The notes under the pieces were generated by a model. The model searched no databases. It saw nothing but the letters and a program-made list of their open reading frames with translations, and was not told the DNA's origin. A stretch of DNA of 25,942 nt from an uncultured Caulobacter sp. GTDB taxonomy: Bacteria; Pseudomonadota; Alphaproteobacteria; Caulobacterales; Caulobacteraceae. The position numbers were made by a program, and so were the translations under genes. Location of the stretch: NCBI RefSeq assembly GCF_937900395.1, contig NZ_CALCDX010000028.1, forward strand, positions 1 through 25,942, read 5' to 3'. Position 1 is the first letter of the stretch, and each line of letters begins with the position of its first letter. Positions 23,695 to 25,942 of this stretch are shown here, piece after piece.

Positions 23695-25194
23695 ATGGAC
23701 GAAGCGGCGACGCTTCAAAGGACCGCGCGCGGCGCGGCCAGCGAACATTTCGACGTCATTATCGTGGGCGCCGGCATATCCGGGGTCGGCGGCGCCTATC
23801 ACCTGACGCATCAGAGGCCCGGAACACGCTTCGTGGTGCTAGAGGCGCTGGAGAGCTTCGGCGGCACCTGGCTGACCCACACCTATCCCGGCATCCGCTC
23901 GGACAGCGACCTCTACACCTTCGGCTACCGCTTCAAGCCCTGGGTCGGACCGCCGATCGCCACGGCCGGCGAGATCCTCAGCTACATGGGCGAGGTGATC
24001 GACGAGAACGATCTGGCGCGCCACATCCGCTATCGCCGCCGCATCACCAACGCGGTCTGGTCCAGCCAGGACAAGGTGTGGACGCTGACCGTCTCGGGTC
24101 CCGACGGCGTCGAGACCTACACGACGAACTTCCTCTGGATGTGCCAGGGCTATTACCGGCATTCGGTCGGCTACACGCCCGAGTGGCCGGACATGGACCG
24201 TTACCAGGGCCGCATCGTCCACCCGCAGACCTGGCCCAAGGACCTGGACCTGAAGGGCAAGAAGGTCGTCGTCATCGGCTCGGGCGCCACGGCCGCGACC
24301 CTGGTTCCAAACATCGCCGGCGACTGCGCTCACGTTACGCTTCTGCAGCGCTCGCCGACCTATTTCGTGCCCGGCCGCAACGAGAACGAGCTGGCCGACA
24401 TCCTGCGCCAGCTGCAGATCGACGAAAGCTGGATCCACGAAATCGTCCGCCGCAAGGTGCTGTTCGACCAGCACGCGTTCACGCGCCGCGCCATCGAAGA
24501 GTCCGACGCGGTGAAGGCGGAGCTGCTCGAGGGCGTGAAGATGTTCCTCGGCGAGGACTTCGACATCGCCAAGCACTTCACGCCGCGCTACCGCCCCTGG
24601 CGGCAGCGGATCGCCTTCGTGCCCGATGGCGACCTCTTCCAGGGCATCGCTTCGGGCAAGGCCTCGGTGGTCACCGACGAGATCGAGCGCTTCACCGAAA
24701 AGGGCCTGCGGCTGAAGTCTGGCCAGGAGCTGGAGGCCGACGTCATCGTCACCGCCACGGGCTTTGATCTCAGCGTGCTGGGCGACATCGCCTTCGAGAT
24801 CGACGGCAAGCCGCTCGATTTCGCCGACACCGTCACCTATCGCGGCATGATGTTCACCGGCGTGCCGAACCTGGTCTGGGTGTTCGGCTACTTCCGCGCC
24901 AGCTGGACCCTGCGCGCCGACATGATCGGCGACTTCGTCTGCCGCCTGCTGGCCCACATGGAAAAGACCGGCAAGAAGCAGGTCGAGGTCGCGCTGCGCC
25001 CCGAGGACAAGGACATGAAGATCGGCAATTGGATCGATCCCGAGGACTTCAATCCCGGCTACCTGATGCGCAACATGCATCTGCTGCCCAAGGCCGGCGA
25101 CAAGCCGGAGTGGCGCCACACCCAGGACTATTGGGCCGAGAAGGAGATCTTCCCGCAGATCGACCTCGCCGACCCGGCGTTCCGCTATTCGTGA
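23695..25194 (+). CDS. FAD-dependent monooxygenase, Baeyer-Villiger/EthA type
   Basis: It probably uses FAD and NADPH to insert oxygen into ketones or to oxidise sulfur compounds. The 499-aa length is close to that of mycobacterial EthA. The FAD-binding loop is VGAGISG (24-30), followed by the FGGTW segment. The NADPH-binding loop is VIGSGATA (193-200). The Baeyer-Villiger fingerprint FxGxxxHxxxWP appears as YQGRIVHPQTWP (170-181), with Tyr in place of the leading Phe. A further ATGFD motif is near the end of the second FAD region. ATG at 23695 has GGAGG 7 nt upstream. A dyad site lies in the leader. The substrate is unknown; EthA-like enzymes are often controlled by a TetR repressor. Confidence 0.93.
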   Translation: MDEAATLQRTARGAASEHFDVIIVGAGISGVGGAYHLTHQRPGTRFVVLEALESFGGTWLTHTYPGIRSDSDLYTFGYRFKPWVGPPIATAGEILSYMGEVIDENDLARHIRYRRRITNAVWSSQDKVWTLTVSGPDGVETYTTNFLWMCQGYYRHSVGYTPEWPDMDRYQGRIVHPQTWPKDLDLKGKKVVVIGSGATAATLVPNIAGDCAHVTLLQRSPTYFVPGRNENELADILRQLQIDESWIHEIVRRKVLFDQHAFTRRAIEESDAVKAELLEGVKMFLGEDFDIAKHFTPRYRPWRQRIAFVPDGDLFQGIASGKASVVTDEIERFTEKGLRLKSGQELEADVIVTATGFDLSVLGDIAFEIDGKPLDFADTVTYRGMMFTGVPNLVWVFGYFRASWTLRADMIGDFVCRLLAHMEKTGKKQVEVALRPEDKDMKIGNWIDPEDFNPGYLMRNMHLLPKAGDKPEWRHTQDYWAEKEIFPQIDLADPAFRYS

Positions 25195-25212
25195 TCGCCT
25201 GATCCGGGCGGA

Positions 25213-25240
25213 GGGCGGCCTTAAGGGGCCGCCCGTCTTG
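25213..25240 (+). terminator. Probable terminator after the monooxygenase gene
   Basis: GGGCGGCC pairs with GGCCGCCC around TTAAGG, 18 nt past the stop codon. The following GTCTTG is only a weak T-run, so termination may be partial. It separates the monooxygenase gene from hemB. Confidence 0.55.
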
Positions 25241-25272
25241 CCTCGACGAGCGGCGCGGTCCAAATCAACGTC

Positions 25273-25942
25273 ATGACCACGCCCCCCCTCGCCCCCTACC
25301 CGCACACCCGTCTGCGCCGTGTCCGTCAGGCCGACTGGGTCCGCCGCCTCGTCCGCGAGAGCGAGGTCCGACCGTCCGACCTGATCTGGTCGATGGTGGT
25401 GCACGAGGGCGAAGGGACCATCCCCGTGGCCTCCATGCCGGGCGTCGAGCGTTTGTCGGTCAAGGAGGCCGCCAAGGCCGCCGTCCGGGCCCGCGATCTC
25501 GGCATCCCGGCCATCGCCATCTTCCCGCACATCGACGGCGCGCGGAAGGACGCGGCGGGCTCGATCGCCGCCGATCCGGACGGCGTCATCCCGCGCGCCG
25601 TCAAGGCCATGAAAGACGCCGCCCCCGAGGTCGGGATCATGTGCGACGTGGCGCTGGATCCCTTCACCGACCACGGCCACGACGGCGTGGTCGAAGGCGG
25701 CAAGATTCTCAACGACCCCACCATCGATCGCCTGATCGAACAGGGCCTGATGCAGGCCGAAGCCGGCGCCGATATCCTCGCGCCGTCCGACATGATGGAC
25801 GGCCGCATCGGCAAGCTGCGCGCGGCGCTAGAAGGCGCCAACCACCAGGACGTGATGATCATGTCCTACGCCGCCAAGTACGCCTCGGCCTTCTACGGCC
25901 CGTACCGCGACGCCATCGGCTCGGCCAAGCTGTCCGCCGGCC
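25273..25942 (+). CDS. hemB: Delta-aminolevulinic acid dehydratase (porphobilinogen synthase), cut by window end
   Basis: It joins two 5-aminolevulinate molecules into porphobilinogen, the second heme step. The first 223 codons are present; the stop lies beyond the window. The N-terminus has RLRRVRQADWVRRLVRE, and MPGVERLSV follows. The metal region reads CDVALDPFTDHGHDG (124-138): the three zinc-binding cysteines of the zinc type are replaced by Asp-type residues, so a Mg2+/K+-dependent enzyme is expected. Active-site Lys202 is in SYAAKYASAFYGPYRDA; the second lysine would lie outside the window. The start is ATG at 25273; the ribosome-binding site is weak. About 100 residues should be missing. 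Confidence 0.97.
   Translation, partial: MTTPPLAPYPHTRLRRVRQADWVRRLVRESEVRPSDLIWSMVVHEGEGTIPVASMPGVERLSVKEAAKAAVRARDLGIPAIAIFPHIDGARKDAAGSIAADPDGVIPRAVKAMKDAAPEVGIMCDVALDPFTDHGHDGVVEGGKILNDPTIDRLIEQGLMQAEAGADILAPSDMMDGRIGKLRAALEGANHQDVMIMSYAAKYASAFYGPYRDAIGSAKLSAG

Noticed and set aside
23839..25680. 613-codon minus-strand open frame opposite the monooxygenase gene and hemB
   Set aside because: It spans two convincing plus-strand genes and the terminator between them; composition is shadow-like.

Overview
The window looks like a stretch of core chromosome from an alphaproteobacterium, most likely Caulobacter or a close relative. This rests on visibly high G+C, strong third-position G/C, alphaproteobacterial gene sets (a Ros/MucR regulator, a C4-type 5-aminolevulinate synthase, a ubiquinol-cytochrome c chaperone, a K+-independent membrane pyrophosphatase, a DUF2842 protein), and gene order recalled from Caulobacter genomes. 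I could not run a database search. I see no prophage, transposase, CRISPR array, plasmid function or toxin-antitoxin pair.

Layout. 1-240: non-coding, with two 20-bp direct repeats and two hairpins. 241-2853 (-): exported alkaline phosphatase, then heme A synthase. 2995-3470 (+): two small membrane proteins with overlapping ends (GlsB/YeaQ family and DUF2842). 3495-3624 (-): tRNA-Pro(GGG) and its terminator. 3708-7855 (-): ubiquinol-cytochrome c chaperone, DUF177 protein, plsX, fabH, ihfA and a MerR-like regulator; several of these overlap or nearly abut. 7976-9269 (+): BamE outer-membrane lipoprotein, then a receiver-domain protein. 9337-11475 (-): proton-pumping pyrophosphatase. 11734-16064 (-): glyA, nrdR, ribH, nusB, thiL and a FliL-like exported protein, arranged like one transcription unit. 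16229-16675 (+): Ros/MucR regulator. 16792-18018 (-): hemA. 18193-22837 (-): a valine/isobutyrate catabolic group (acyl-CoA dehydrogenase, histidine phosphatase, 3-hydroxyisobutyryl-CoA hydrolase, lipoprotein methyltransferase, 3-hydroxyisobutyrate dehydrogenase). 23095-23559 (+): exported DUF2147 protein. 23695-25194 (+): Baeyer-Villiger-type flavin monooxygenase. 25273 to the window end (+): hemB, cut by the window edge.

How the genes fit together. hemA and hemB are the first two steps of heme synthesis, and the COX15-type heme A synthase feeds cytochrome oxidase, so three heme genes lie within 26 kb but in separate units. plsX and fabH start phospholipid and fatty-acid synthesis. The glyA-to-thiL group joins one-carbon metabolism, ribonucleotide-reductase control, flavin and thiamine cofactors and transcription antitermination. 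The valine group supplies the acyl-CoA dehydrogenase, hydrolase and dehydrogenase steps from isobutyryl-CoA towards methylmalonate semialdehyde.

I do not find an obvious new multi-gene system. The points most worth a second look are: a predicted lipoprotein carrying a SAM-methyltransferase fold; a TetR-type dyad just upstream of the monooxygenase with no regulator beside it; a Fur-box-like site upstream of the DUF2147 gene; a Ros/MucR protein with two zinc-ligand positions replaced; a FliL-like Tat-exported protein at the end of a cofactor operon; a lumazine synthase separated from the rest of the riboflavin genes; and a histidine phosphatase inside the valine operon.
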